Shown in pieces: positions 21,820 through 32,889 of a stretch of DNA of 64,000 bases (position 1 is the stretch's first letter; the number at the start of each line of letters is the position of its first letter). This DNA is from Siphonodentalium dalli (Eukaryota > Mollusca > Scaphopoda > Gadilida > Siphonodentaliidae): positions 50,392,760 to 50,456,759 of the forward strand of contig CP136069.1 of NCBI GenBank assembly GCA_032622095.1, read 5' to 3'. The translations under genes and the position numbers were made by a program. The notes beneath the pieces are model-generated. The model was not told the origin of the DNA. It saw only the letters and a list, made by a program, of their open reading frames with translations, and searched no databases.

Positions 21820-22510
21820 AGCATACCCTACAGCTAGGCCAAATCTCTCATCCGATTGTCATCAATCTCCAGAAGGATCTTCAGCGTGACATCTAGGTGG
21901 GAGCTTTCCTAATTTCGTTGAACAACATGGCCGCCAGCGGCCATCTTGGATTTCAGTTTTGAATCCGTTAGCAACCCTACATGCCACATTCCTCACGCGG
22001 TCTTCATTAAACCCCACATGGATCATCGGGATGACCTCTATAGATGGGAGCTTACCATTTTTCCCCCGAATTTCGTTGAAAAAACATGGCCATCTTGGAT
22101 TTCAGCTTTGAATCCGTTAGCAACCATACATGCCACATTCCTCACACGATCTTCACCAAACTTCATATGGATAATCGGGATGGCCTGTAAATGGGAGCTT
22201 ATCACCCCACCCCCCCCCCCCAGAATTTCGTTGAAAAACATGTCAGACAGCAACGCTAAATCCTTTGGAACATTCTACAGGCCACACCCTCATCCGATCG
22301 TCACCAAACTTCATATGGCTCCTCGGGGTGACCCCTGGATGGGAGCTTACCATTTTTTTCCGAATTCTGTTTAAAGAACATGGCTGACAGCGGCCATCTT
22401 GGGTTTTACTTTCTTTGTATGCCCTTCAGGTCACATCTCATCCGATCGTCACCAAACTTCATATGGATCTTCGGGTGACCTCTAAATGGGAGCATACGGT
22501 ACCATTTTTA
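21820..22510. repeat. 'catggccgcc' dispersed array, block 3
   Basis: Four to five units with 'catggccgccagcggccatc', 'tttgaatccgttagcaacc', 'cctca(t/c)..cgatc..caccaaacttcatatgg' and 'tgggagctta'. Within-block similarity is higher than between blocks, so this block expanded locally. The 142-residue frame across it is a repeat artefact. Confidence 0.8.
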
Positions 22511-22689
22511 AAAAACATTTTTTGTTACGTCTATAAAATTACATAAGGAGTAACAATGTGTGGTGAATTGTTTAAAGTTTAGTAAATATTCACATTTCGG
22601 CAGCCATCTTGGCCGCCATATTGTAGTTTGTTGTCAAATATTTGACTCACGTGTAGGGCCTAGGTCTAAGTGGGATTACAGTGAATCGC

Positions 22690-22808
22690 ACTGCGGTTGA
22701 TTCAACATGTTCATGGGTTTTGACCGCGATGAATTTTTATCGCGGTCAAAATCCGACCGCATTGAAACCGCCGTTCATTTCGGATATGAACACATTGACT
22801 CAGTAGTA
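22690..22808. repeat. Repeat flanking the giant fold-back (shared with 61.0 and 62.5 kb)
   Basis: 'gttcatgggttttgaccgcg' and 'tatcgcggtcaaaa' form a small inverted pair, followed by 'ccgccgttcat' and 'atatgaacacattga'. The first part resembles 61065-61115 and the last part resembles 62562-62576. Confidence 0.55.
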
Positions 22809-22829
22809 TGGAGGGCCGAAAGGGTCATA

Positions 22830-22973
22830 ATTCTAACTTACTATTTTAACTCTAACATAATATTTTAATTCTAATATTTTAATACTAACTTGATATTTTA
22901 ACTCCAACTTAATATTTTAACTCTAACTTAATATTTCAATTTTAAGTTAATATTTTAATTATAATATTCAATT
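22830..22973. repeat. AT-rich minisatellite in left arm of the fold-back
   Basis: Irregular units of 'ctaacttaatattttaact' and variants, continuing after the inserted MITE at 23553-23660. Its reverse-complement counterpart is 26040-26372. Confidence 0.8.
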
Positions 22974-23552
22974 TTAAAGGGGTACTGTACGCCATTTTCA
23001 TTAAATTTCCGGTGACAACAACGATCTAATATCGATAATATATAGAAACATAAGTAATTTGAGTCGAAGGTGTATTCTGTAAACGCTCAGGTTAATAGGC
23101 TATCTTAAAATTTAATAATTTAAAAGTTAATAATTTGATATAAATTGAATTTATGACTGGAGCCATAAAATGGCGTCAATTAAATTACGAATTTCCGTAA
23201 TCAAACAAAGTAATTGAGGGATACTGGATTGTTAAACCGATCGCTTAAAATATTATGATGATACGGGGATAACAATCAAGCCACTCACTGGCTAGCGACG
23301 ATACAATAACCTAAATGATTATATGGGATTAGTATGCCTATAATATAACTTTTATTTGATTCATTTGGTTGAAAACTGTACAAAAATTACTCGACAACGA
23401 CAATTTGTATTTTTGCATTCCGGTAAATTTGTCATCCGTAACACTACTTCGTACTCAACAGACTTTCAAATAATGAAAAAATTGTTACCTTATTCTCCGA
23501 CTCGGAGACTATAGAAACCAACAACAACATTTGGCGTACAGTACCCCTTTAA
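22974..23552. mobile_element. TTAA-flanked MITE, second family
   Basis: TTAA at 22974-22977 and 23549-23552 brackets 571 bp with ends AGGGGTACTGTACGCCA and TGGCGTACAGTACCCCT. The ends differ from the AGGTACTCAATCCG family but use the same target. It interrupts the minisatellite in the left arm; the right arm at the matching place is uninterrupted. Non-autonomous. Confidence 0.85.
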
Positions 23553-24879
23553 CTCAACATTTTAACTCTGACTTAATGTTTCAATTCTAACTTATTATTT
23601 CAACTCCAACTTAATATTTTAATTCATATTTCAATTTTTATTTTAATATTTTAATTGTAGTTTCAAAGTAAGAAGCTAAATAATACAAATCCTCTACTAA
23701 AAGATATAATGTTGGAATGAAAATATTTTAGAATTACAAAGATGAAATTGGAATGAACATAAAACGGATCTCAGAATTGAAAAGTAAATATTAAAACAAA
23801 CATAAAACGGATACATTGAGTTGGAATTGTGACCCGATTGGCACACGCGCACGGTATAACAATTCTATCGAAAGACGTCGCTGCGATCGGACCGCGGAAA
23901 TAGCCGAACTCGCAAGCTTTCCCGGCGTCGCTATATTTGTCGATGAGCGATGCGCGATGCGGAGTTTCTGTTGAATCTTATTTGTCCCTGTGAGAACAAC
24001 GGTTCCCGTTGTCAATAATTTTATGGTTGTTTTAAAATTACATCTATAGATACAAGGGGCGTTTCAGACAGGAACATAATAATAATTATAATATAATAAT
24101 AAATAATTTTGTTGAGATGTATTTCAAGCTATATATGGTTGTAAATTTCTTCCAAAGCATGTGCTGAATATATTTCTTTTATATAATACAGATATGGGTC
24201 GACAAGTATTAGATCATGTCATGAATTTGTACTTGATGTTCTGACGGGGAACTTTATAGCACTCAACATACAACGCAAGGAGTATATTTCTTTGTTAGTA
24301 CTTGTTCCTTAATAATATATTTCGCAGTGGGGGCTACGGTGCCAACTCCAAATGGCATGATTTTTTTTTCCATGTTCGTTAGTCGATATCTCAATAAACA
24401 TTGAATTGATTACCCACAAGAAATTCCACGATTGTAAGGGATGCCAATCAGACTTGGCCCAAAAATTGACCTATTCTATATCAAGCATGCAATCTCGAGC
24501 TGCATGGAACCTACATTTACTATGGAATGCCGGTGCATAATTATTTACTAAGGAACATGTATTATACCTAAGAAACATAGTATAAACTTTTATAAACTGG
24601 TGGATTATGAACTCTACGGACGTAGCCAGAGTAGAGATTCATGACATGCAATGATCTAGCCAAATATATAACCCATCTGGTATCAATTATTGTTTTTCAT
24701 AATTTATGCACATCTCTTCATTGCACGTTTAAATGTTGAAATCAATAGAATACAAGGCATACAGATGGAGAGAGTGTAATATTAATTGGTTAAATTATCT
24801 ATACTCCTATAATCTCCACGAATGCTATACATCCTAACTTTCTGATATACCCAGGTATACCGCACGGACTGAACATAAG

Positions 24880-25056
24880 TTAAATGTACTCAATCCGATC
24901 AGACGGTCCCCATATCATTAAGATAGAACAACAACAACAACAATATTTCTTCAAAGTACGCTTTAGTTATCAGAATCGATTAATTGCAACGAAATAATGC
25001 TAACCACTGTCAACTATGGTATCAAATTTTAAAACGTGTTATTTATCAACATTTAA
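24880..25056. mobile_element. Degenerate TTAA MITE fragment
   Basis: 'ttaaatgtactcaatccgat', then 'ggtccccatat' and '(aac)n', followed by 'cagaatcgattaattgc' and 'gttatttatcaac', all parallel to 43651-43850. It stops at a TTAA (25053) without the usual right terminus, so it is an internally deleted copy. It sits in the loop of the giant fold-back. Confidence 0.65.
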
Positions 25057-25314
25057 CAGGGCTAGACATAAATGTTATGATACTACCAATGTTTTTTATA
25101 AATGCATTAATAAAGCTCAATCATGCAATCTGGAGTTGGTGCCACGGCCCCTACTGTTAAATAGATTATTAAGGAACAAGTACTAACAACGAAATATATT
25201 CACTGCGTTGTGTGTTGAATGCTATAAAGTTCCCCGTCAGAACATCAAAACGTTGCCATATATTTTAAACGGGTGGAATATAATCTCTGCGTGCATATAT
25301 AGCCATAATAGAAA

Positions 25315-25538
25315 TTCATGACACAGGGGCCTGTAACGCGCTCCGCTGTCCGCCCCCTTTTGCGCTGCCCATATACGCCGCTTCTATATACGCGCCTGCT
25401 TCACGTTAATGGTAGTATTATAGACGTCTCTATAATACTACCATTAACGTGAAGCAGGCGCGTATATAGAAGCGGCGTATATGGGCAGCGCAAAAGGGGG
25501 CGGACAGCGGAGCGCGTTACATGCCCCTGTGTTCATGA
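25315..25538. mobile_element. 210 bp near-perfect palindromic MITE with 7 bp TSD
   Basis: CACAGGGGC..GCCCCTGTG ends close a palindrome of about 105 bp per arm (25322-25531, axis near 25427) with very few mismatches. It is flanked by TTCATGA on both sides (25315-25321 and 25532-25538). The equivalent place in the left arm of the giant fold-back (about 24217) reads straight through 'catgtcatgaatt'. That gives a built-in empty site and shows this is a later insertion. Confidence 0.88.
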
Positions 25539-26039
25539 CATGATCTAATACATGTACTTGTCGACCCACTTCTTCAGCACATGCTTTGGAAACAGATAAT
25601 CGAACATTTTACTACCATATATTGGCTTGAAATACAAATGCGTGTCAACATAATTATTTATTACTATATTGTAATTATTATTATATTCCTGTCTGAAATC
25701 CCCCGTATACTTTAGATGGTCATTTAAAAATAACCATCAAATTATTGCCAACAGGCCTGGGACCATTGTTCTCGCAGGGACAAATAAGATTCAACAGAAA
25801 CGCCGCATCATGCAACGACAAAGATAGCGACGCCGGGAAAGCTTGCGAGTTCGGTAATTTCCGCGGTCCGATCGCAGCGAGTCTTTCGATAGAATTGTTA
25901 TAGAATGCGCGCGGGCAAATCGGGTCACAATTCCAACTCAATATATCCGTTTTATGTTTGTTTTAATTTTTACTTCTCAATTCTGAAATTCGTTTTACGT
26001 TCATTCCAACTTCAACTTTTTAATTCTAATATTTTAAAT

Positions 26040-26372
26040 CGAACATTAAAAAAAAAAGATACAATTAAAATATTGAAATAAAAATATCAAGTTAAAATTA
26101 AAATATTAAGTTGGAGTTGAGATAGGTTAGAATTTAAACATTAAGTCAGTGTTAAAATGTTTATTTAAAATTTAAATATTAGAATTACAATATTGAGTTG
26201 GAATTTAAATATTAAGTTAGAGTTAAAATATTAAGTTAGAGTTAAAATATCAAGTTAGCATTGTACTATTAGAATTAAAATATCAAGTTAGAGTTAAAAT
26301 ATTAAGTTAGAATCGAAATATTATAATTAAAATATTATGTTAGAGTTAAATTAGTAAGTTAGAATTATGACC
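26040..26372. repeat. AT-rich minisatellite in right arm of the fold-back
   Basis: Reverse-complement partner of 22830-23660, built on 'aaaatattaagttagagtt' units of about 18-20 bp. Confidence 0.8.
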
Positions 26373-26614
26373 CTTTTGGCCCTCCATGCAGGAGGGTGTG
26401 TCTACCGCAAGGCTATCGGGAGAGCGGAAGCGATATTAGATGTATAGCCTATACGTAAATATATGAACTTTATGTTCGGCTTTTATGAGAACGGCAGGAA
26501 CGCACTAATTAACAAGAAAACCATAGTCAGAAATGGTAACGCCACCAAGATTATGGTATTACATATAAATAGAAATTATAAAAAATACATAAAATATTTT
26601 GATAACAATTGCGT

Positions 26615-27101
26615 TTAAAGGTACTCAATCCGTAAAGAGGGTCCCCATCTCAACAGATTCCAACAACAACAATCCGATCAGAGGGTCCTATATTACTATT
26701 TCTTTGGCTTTGGGGGTAAAAAATATTTGATTCGAGTCGAGGAACCCATCAAACAAAGCTCAGAGTTATTAGATATTGATTTTTGAAATTTGTTAATTGC
26801 TCGAGATGAGTACTAATAAATGCCGTCAATTTGGTAACCTGCTCGAGATTTTAAGCCAAAACTCTATTCAAACAGACAAGGATGGATAACTCTATAATCA
26901 AGTGGTAATATTAACGAAATTTTGACTGTCTTCTGGGCCAGAAAGAATTCCCGATAATGAAAAATAATAGATTTCTAAAATCGATATCTAACAAATCTGA
27001 GCTTTGATGGGTGACTTCCTCGACTCGAATCAAATATTTTTGACCCCCGAAGCCATTGAAATAGTAATTGAGAGGAGTTTTATCGGATTGAGTACCTTTA
27101 A
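26615..27101. mobile_element. TTAA-flanked (piggyBac-like) MITE, copy 2
   Basis: TTAA at 26615-26618 and 27098-27101 encloses 479 bp. This is the copy at 3250-3737 in reverse orientation, with the same 'gtactcaatccg' termini and the same ~190 bp inverted subterminal region. Confidence 0.87.
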
Positions 27102-27359
27102 ACAAGTAATCCTTCAAATTATTACTAACAAAGTAAACGACTGTGGGGTCACTCAACAGATTATAAAGACTTGGACATAGTATACTGTAAATACTAAAAT
27201 TTAAATGAAATAATTAAAAGATAAAATTTAGCAAGTAGTAAAAGTTAAATTTTCTCATTTTTGTTTTGGTTAAATAAAGCAATAATTTAAATGTAACATT
27301 TGGTTTTTAAAAAATGATTGACCGTGGCTCTTCCAATAATTGCGCGACTGACCTGGTCA

Positions 27360-27600
27360 ATTGTTCTTAAGAAGTTGTTTTGAGAATTACTATGGAGGGA
27401 AATAGTTGTGGCTGTGGCTTCGCAAGTAATTACCTTGGTGACGTGATGTTAACAAATCTGAACTCCAGTTAACCAAGGACGCTTCATACCAAATATAAGG
27501 TGAATTATTAATTCTTTAGAAGTTGTTTTAAGATTTACTATGGAGGGAAAGAATTGTGGTGCTGGCTTCGCAACTATTTGACCTCATTGTAACAAATATA
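27360..27600 (+). repeat. ~150 bp direct repeat, two units
   Basis: 'agaagttgtttt(g/a)aga(a/t)ttactatgg' plus 'agggaaa' and 'ggcttcgcaa' occurs near 27368 and 27520. No ORF. Confidence 0.7.
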
Positions 27601-27854
27601 AATATGAGTCACTCAGGCAATAGATGTATCTATTCTGTATATTAACTTATTGGGTCTTATGTGTCTTGAGATGTCTAAATAGTTTTCGATGGACAGATCG
27701 CGCAAGGGACCCACGCCAATCTTCTCTGTTGGGATTCCAATTGTTGGCTCATTAAATAGGCACATATGCTTAAGATACAGTCGCACGCTCCCGTAAGTCG
27801 GGTTTTGGATCACAGTTAATGAAAATATCATTGAAATAATCGGTTTCCCCCAAT

Positions 27855-28030
27855 AAACCGGGGGGGGGGGGGGGTCGGAAAAAAATTTCAGGCACGTATG
27901 GCATTTTTTCCCTTTCGATCATTTTTTGTACCCACCCACCCCAACCGCCAATTTTTTTTCCGTTTACGGCAGTTTTTTCCGACCATTTTTTGACACCTAC
28001 CCCCCTTTTAACACTAAAACAGAGATTTGC
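27855..28030. repeat. G-rich/T-rich repeat related to 11.3 and 13.1 kb
   Basis: A long G run, 'aatttcaggcacgtatggcatttttt' split by substitutions, and 'cccacccacccc', in the same order as in the 11270-11420 repeat. Weakly similar. Confidence 0.45.
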
Positions 28031-28135
28031 GGGGGGAAATTCACTGTAAACAGCTGTATATGAATTTATGTGCATACTATTTATCATGGATGTTAACATG
28101 GACATGTAAATAGGAATGAGTCATTTTGAGGTCAT

Positions 28136-28180
28136 TCGGCCAAAAAAACATGGCTGCCAGCGGCCATCTTGGATTTCAAA
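28136..28180 (+). repeat. Fragment of the 'catggccgcc' family
   Basis: 'aaaacatggctgccagcggc' followed by 'catcttggatttcaaa' on its own, without an array. Confidence 0.7.
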
Positions 28181-28493
28181 ATGTGCAACAAAATACAACA
28201 CAATAACTGCCTGCAGTCAGTTTACCAGTTAGAATTACATTATTTCTCTCATTCAAAGTGGTTTTGAAGCCCAACTCAGTGCCAAAACACTAAAAAAACA
28301 AGCAGAATTTTTTTTTCAACGCCCCCCCCCCCTGAATAAACATCCATATATTGAATATACATGTTTTGGAGCAGAATTAGGCAGTCCATATTGGACGCCA
28401 TCATGGAATTTATTTTGTTTTGTTTTAATTTTCACACATAATTATTAGTTATATGGATGGAGTTCTCATTAAACCTCACATCCTTGTATTGGT

Positions 28494-29029
28494 TACAGTA
28501 ATACCCAAAGTAATTGACCACTTAACCACATCAGAATTATTGGTAACTTTTCAGGATTTAGAATCATGAAAAAATACACACAATTTTGCTGTGGTTAAGT
28601 GATGAATTACTTTGGGCATTACTGTATGTAGATGGAGTTAAACCTCACATCAGTGCTGTGGTCAATTACTTTGGACATTACTGTATGAGGATTGAGTTAT
28701 CATTAAACCTCAAATCCTTATATTGGTTACAGTAATGCCCAAAGTAATTGACCACTTAACCACAGCAGAATTATGTATTTTTTCAGCATTTACAATCCTC
28801 AAATTACCCATTATTCTGCTGTGGTTAAGTGGTCAATTGCTTTGAACATTACTGTATGATGATTGAGTTATCATTAAACCTCAAATCCTTATATTGGTTA
28901 CAGTAATGCCCAAAGTAATTGACCCTTTAACCACAGCATAATTATGGGTAATTTTTCAGGATTTAGAATCATGAAAAAATACACACAATTTTGCTGTGGT
29001 TAAGTGATGAATTACTTTGGGCATTACTG
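28494..29029. mobile_element. Cluster of three Tc1/mariner-like MITEs
   Basis: Three elements, 28496-28624, 28730-28854 and 28901-29027, each have ends CAGTAAT(A/G)CCCAAAG and inverted, each flanked by TA. Arms pair almost to the centre ('ttaaccacagca/tgctgtggttaa'). A solo right end sits at about 28655-28680. The spacers ('attgagttatcattaaacct') are also repeated, so the cluster grew by tandem duplication, not by independent insertions. TA target plus CAGT termini is typical of Tc1/mariner. Confidence 0.8.
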
Positions 29030-29134
29030 TATGTAGATGGAGTTAAACCTCACATCAGTGTGTTGGGGATTTGGACCTTGACTTGGGACCTTTGGTTTTT
29101 AACGCAACAAATGCGCGTACACCTTATACACAAA

Positions 29135-29852
29135 TTTTTTATGCAACCAGAGTTTTTCTTGGATAAGATGAGTTTGAAGCCCGCTTACATTTCAAAATGT
29201 TGTCAGTTTTGTATTGTCTGCAGCGGATCTCGACGCGTTGAAGCAAAAGTTACAAAAGATAAAATGTGTATGTGACGAGACTATAATACAAATGAAAAAA
29301 TAAATTGAGGGAGGGGTGGGCGATACAGGGAACTAAGGGTTGAACCGATATAAATTTGTAGAGCAATAACGACCAATGTTGACATATTATGCATATCAAC
29401 TCTACTGTTGCAACACGGCTATAAAATAGGTGGGGGGGGGGTGTCAGAATCTTAGTCATCTCCATATAGTGCCAGAATAGTCATTTATGGAGTTCTATAA
29501 GATGTTGGGTTGGTTATATGGACTCGGAGAAAAAAGGGGTTTGTACCGATGAAGTTGATGAACTGACATAAATTAGTGGATCGATGTTGCCATGTAATGC
29601 ATCGTGACTGTACTAAAGCAGCAATTATATAAAATTGGGGGGGGGGGTCTGAAATTATCTCTATATTTGGCACCAGGATTATATAGAAAGGAATAGCAAT
29701 TGATATACATATACGGTATAATTTAGTAATACCATAGACATATAAGTACAAGTATCACGAGATAAAATATTACGTAACATGACTATATACCGATGAAAGA
29801 AATAAATAAATTGGACCGGGATTAGAGGTTGGGTTGGTTATATGTGGATAAT
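29135..29852 (+). repeat. 718 bp tandem duplication, unit 1
   Basis: Nearly identical to unit 2, from 'ttttttatg(c/t)aaccagag' to 'ggttatatgtggataa'. Differences are mainly G-run lengths. Internally it has about 200 bp subrepeats with 'gatgttgggttggttatat', 'gaccaatgttgac' and terminal G runs. Confidence 0.88.
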
Positions 29853-30464
29853 TTTTTATGTAACCAGAGTTTTTCTTGGATAAGATGAGTTTGAAGCCTG
29901 CTTACATTTCAAAATGTTGTCAGTTTTTTATTGTCTGCAGCGGATCTCGACGCGTTGAAGCAAAAGTTACAAAAGATAAAATGTGTATGTGACGAGACTA
30001 TAATACAAATGAAAAAATAAATTGAGGGAGGGGTGGGCGATACAGGGAACTAAGGGTTGAACCGATATAAATTTGTAGAGCAATAACGACCAATGTTGAC
30101 ATATTATGCATATCAACTCTACTGTTGCAACAAGGCTATAAAATAGGGGGTGTCAGAATCTTAGTCATCTCTATATAGTGCCAGAATAGTCATTTATGGA
30201 GTTCTATAAGATGTTGGGTTGGTTATATGGACTCGGAGAAAAAAGGTGTTTGTACCGATGAAGTTGATGAACTGACATAAATTAGTGGATCGATGTTGCC
30301 ATGTAATGCATCGTGACTGTACTAAAGCAGCAATTATATAAAATTGGGGGGGGGGGGTCTGAAATTATCTCTATAGTTGGCACCAGGATTATATAGAAAG
30401 GAATAGCAATTGATATATAATATATATACGGTATACTATAGTAATACCATAGACATATAAGTAC

Positions 30465-31640
30465 AAGTATCACTAGTCCAAGTCTTCTTGTACTAAAACC
30501 AGCTAAGATATTGGGATGGCGATGCTGGCGTTTAGTCCAAGCCCGCTTGCATACCAATCCTACCACACGACTTACGCCCACGATCTGTGGCGGGAATCTG
30601 TGGTGTATTTTACTCGATTTACCTAGCAAATCAATACATGATGCTACATACATCGGAAAGGCTTACATCTTATGGTCACAATGGTGTATAATAATCTAAC
30701 TTTAATGTTAAATTACACATAGAATATTCCGGTTGATTGCCATAAACATCGATTTGTTTCTCTGTTTGTTTACGTTTTAACCGAAAGCCGAAGTGGTCCG
30801 AATAAGTTCGGCATAATCCGCTGTTTGTTCTGGGAATTCTACTTTCCGTTTCTATATATAGCGCGGGTTTTCCGAACAAAAATGGAGAAAACCGATCGCC
30901 CGAAAGTCCAGTTTTCTATGTGCTTTCAGAACAAATCCCGCACTAAAAACTTAATGACATAATGGAGGATCAGAACGGTAGTTTTGTTGACAATTATCGC
31001 AAGCAACTTGTCAAAATTGGAGCAAATTAGATCTCTTGTGTCTGACTTGCCATGCGTGTGGTGTGCATTTTGACATCTGTGTTGATAAAATAATCGGAGA
31101 ACCGAATCACACAGTTTCGAAATATAGTTCTTCCGTTTTAGTGGGACTTTTCAAACTTAAGGTTCATTTATTTAGTGTATTACATTTATATCTCCAATGT
31201 TTAAATTATTATTTTATTTATTGACACACATAATTACGATTACAATGGAGAATTCATCGTAATTTGCGTTGTTGTCCAAAATCTACGGAATATTTTCAAC
31301 GGAAAATGCCGAACACAGTTCGCGAGGTCAACCGAGTTCGCATACTTTAAAAAAATTGTAAACATTGAGGTAAATGTCTCTTTTCGCATTAAATTACCGT
31401 TTTAAATTCACAACTGATGTGGGTTTCAGATAAAATAGCATGTCTTCTGCGGAAAATATCCGTTTATTGTCGCAATTGTGATATTTTATTTCATATAATT
31501 GTGGTTTTATTTGAGCGGGTCACTAACGCTTAAGCCGTGTCATAAGCGAGCATATAGGGCGGTCTTGGACTAAACGCCAGCATCGCCATCCCAATATCTT
31601 AGCTGGTTTTAGTACAAGAAGACTTGGACTAAAGTATCAC
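30465..31640. mobile_element. 1.16 kb TIR element with perfect 68 bp TIRs and 9 bp TSD (MULE-like)
   Basis: AAGTATCAC at 30465-30473 and 31632-31640 flanks the element 30474-31631. The TIRs (30474-30541, 31564-31631) match over all 68 bp, and each TIR starts and ends with the 9-mer TAGTCCAAG. Long TIRs with a 9 bp TSD fit Mutator-like elements. The adjacent, uninterrupted tandem unit at 29.74 kb is the empty site. No transposase is visible, so it is non-autonomous. Identical TIRs and a clean TSD point to recent movement. Confidence 0.9.
30853..31230 (+). other. Gene-like interior of the TIR element
   Basis: TATATATA (30853-30860) is followed 21 bp later by ATG with short frames starting at 30882 (26 codons) and 30963. 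An open frame at 31036-31224 contains a CxxCxxC-like cluster ('CLTCHACGVHFDIC'), and 'cttaaggttcat' inside it (about 31158) resembles a splice donor. This may be a captured host promoter and first exons, as in Pack-MULEs, or a relic of the transposase gene. No family recognised. Confidence 0.3.
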
Positions 31641-31923
31641 GAGATAAAATATTACGTAACATGACTATATACCGATGAAAGAAATAAATAAATTGGACCG
31701 GGATTAGAGGTTGGGTTGGTTATATGTGGATAATTGGATATGGAATTCATACCGTTGAAACAATACAAATTAGTGGAGCGATAAAGACACTTAGTCAGGC
31801 TACGCGGGGGAAATAGGGGTTGATACGATAGACCGAAATAAATTTGTCGAGTGATAATGACCAATGTTGACGTATAAAGTAACGCGACTGTACTGTCACA
31901 CAATTATCAGGTAGAACCAGTCA

Positions 31924-32200
31924 AATATGACAGGGTACAGCACGTAATTATTTCCTAGATCGAATAAATGATTTTTTTTTTTTTTCGATGATAAAATTTA
32001 ACATGGGATTTGCCATTAAAATTGATTTATGTCTATAAAACTGTAATTTTTCAAAATTTTGAGCTGAAACTTGGTGTGTATGTGTATAATATTACTATAT
32101 TCTTAAAATGACAGAGTTCAGCGCGTAATTATGTTTTAGATGGAAGAAATTGAATTTGTTTTCGATAAAAAATTTACAGCGTGTACGGCCTACAGGTCAT
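31924..32200 (+). repeat. ~180 bp tandem repeat, two units
   Basis: 'atgacag(g/a)gt(a/t)cagc(a/g)cgtaattat' recurs at about 31927 and 32108, each followed by a 'tcgat..ataaaattta' block. Confidence 0.7.
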
Positions 32201-32445
32201 TGAGTATGCTAAATTTTTGTAAACAAACTTTTGTCAATAGCCGTTTTGGTCAAACTAAACCTTCTTCGACCGGGACAGCAGATCCGAATAGTAGCTAAGA
32301 TGTATTTAGATAGAATTATCAAAAGAATATGACCGATCAGGGTACATTTTAAGAGAATAGAGTGGATAAATCTTGGTGATAATTCCAGAAAATAAAGATG
32401 TAGGAGAATCACAATTAAACTTCCCACAATGCACTTCACTAAACC

Positions 32446-32888
32446 AGGGGTTCTCAATGGGTTACACATTATTTTCAGTCTATCAGATTATTTATATTTT
32501 CAACAACAAGTGACTTTAAGTTTACAATTTCAGCCTGTCCTGACTCTATCGATACGATTTAACACATTTTCAAAAACGTATTATACACCGGTGGCGTTAA
32601 CTTTACAATTTAAGCATCTACGTGATTCTATCGGTACGATTGAGTAAGGTACAAACAAGAATACATCAGGGGCTCCCAATGGGTTATATATTAATTTCAG
32701 TCTATCAAATTATTTATATTTTCAACAACATATTATTACACCGGTGACTTTAAGTTTACAATTTCAGCCTGTCCTGACTCTATCGATACGATTTATCATA
32801 TTTTCATAAACATATTATACACCGGTGGCGTTAACGTTACAATTTCGGCATCTACGTGATTCTATCGGTACGATTGAGTAAGGTACAC
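32446..32888 (+). repeat. ~230 bp tandem repeat, two units
   Basis: 'caatgggtta', 'tttcagtctatca', 'tttaagtttacaatttcagc', 'caccggtggcgttaac' and 'tcggtacgattgagtaagg' occur in order twice, with high similarity. Confidence 0.85.
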
Positions 32889-32889
32889 A

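Larger units (their letters stand above)
22809..26386. mobile_element. Giant 3.6 kb fold-back element with >1 kb inverted arms
   Basis: The ends TGGAGGGCC(G/A)AAAGGGTCA and its reverse complement (26386 backwards) open arms that stay alignable inward. Landmarks in both arms are the AT-rich minisatellite, 'gacccgattggcacacgcgc/gcgcgcgggcaaatcgggtc', 'aactcgcaagctttcccggcg', 'gtacttgtt..aaggaac' and 'ggccgtggcaccaactcca'. The arms reach about 24372 on the left and 25117 on the right, with a loop near 745 bp. No transposase is present. The left arm alone carries a TTAA MITE and the right arm alone carries a 210 bp palindromic MITE. Confidence 0.85.
29853..31727 (+). repeat. 718 bp tandem duplication, unit 2, interrupted
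   Basis: Second copy of 29135-29852, interrupted at 30473 by the 1,158 bp TIR element and resumed at 31641. Removing the insert and one TSD restores the period. A further diverged subrepeat follows to about 31910. Confidence 0.88.

Noticed and set aside
21946-22374. 142-residue plus-strand frame
   Set aside because: It is periodic translation of the 'catggccgcc' array; the same peptide-like pieces recur in other frames in blocks 1 and 2.
23791-24015. Minus-strand frames here and at 25720-25941
   Set aside because: The two frames lie in the paired arms of the giant fold-back and differ because the arms have diverged with indels; no family resemblance.
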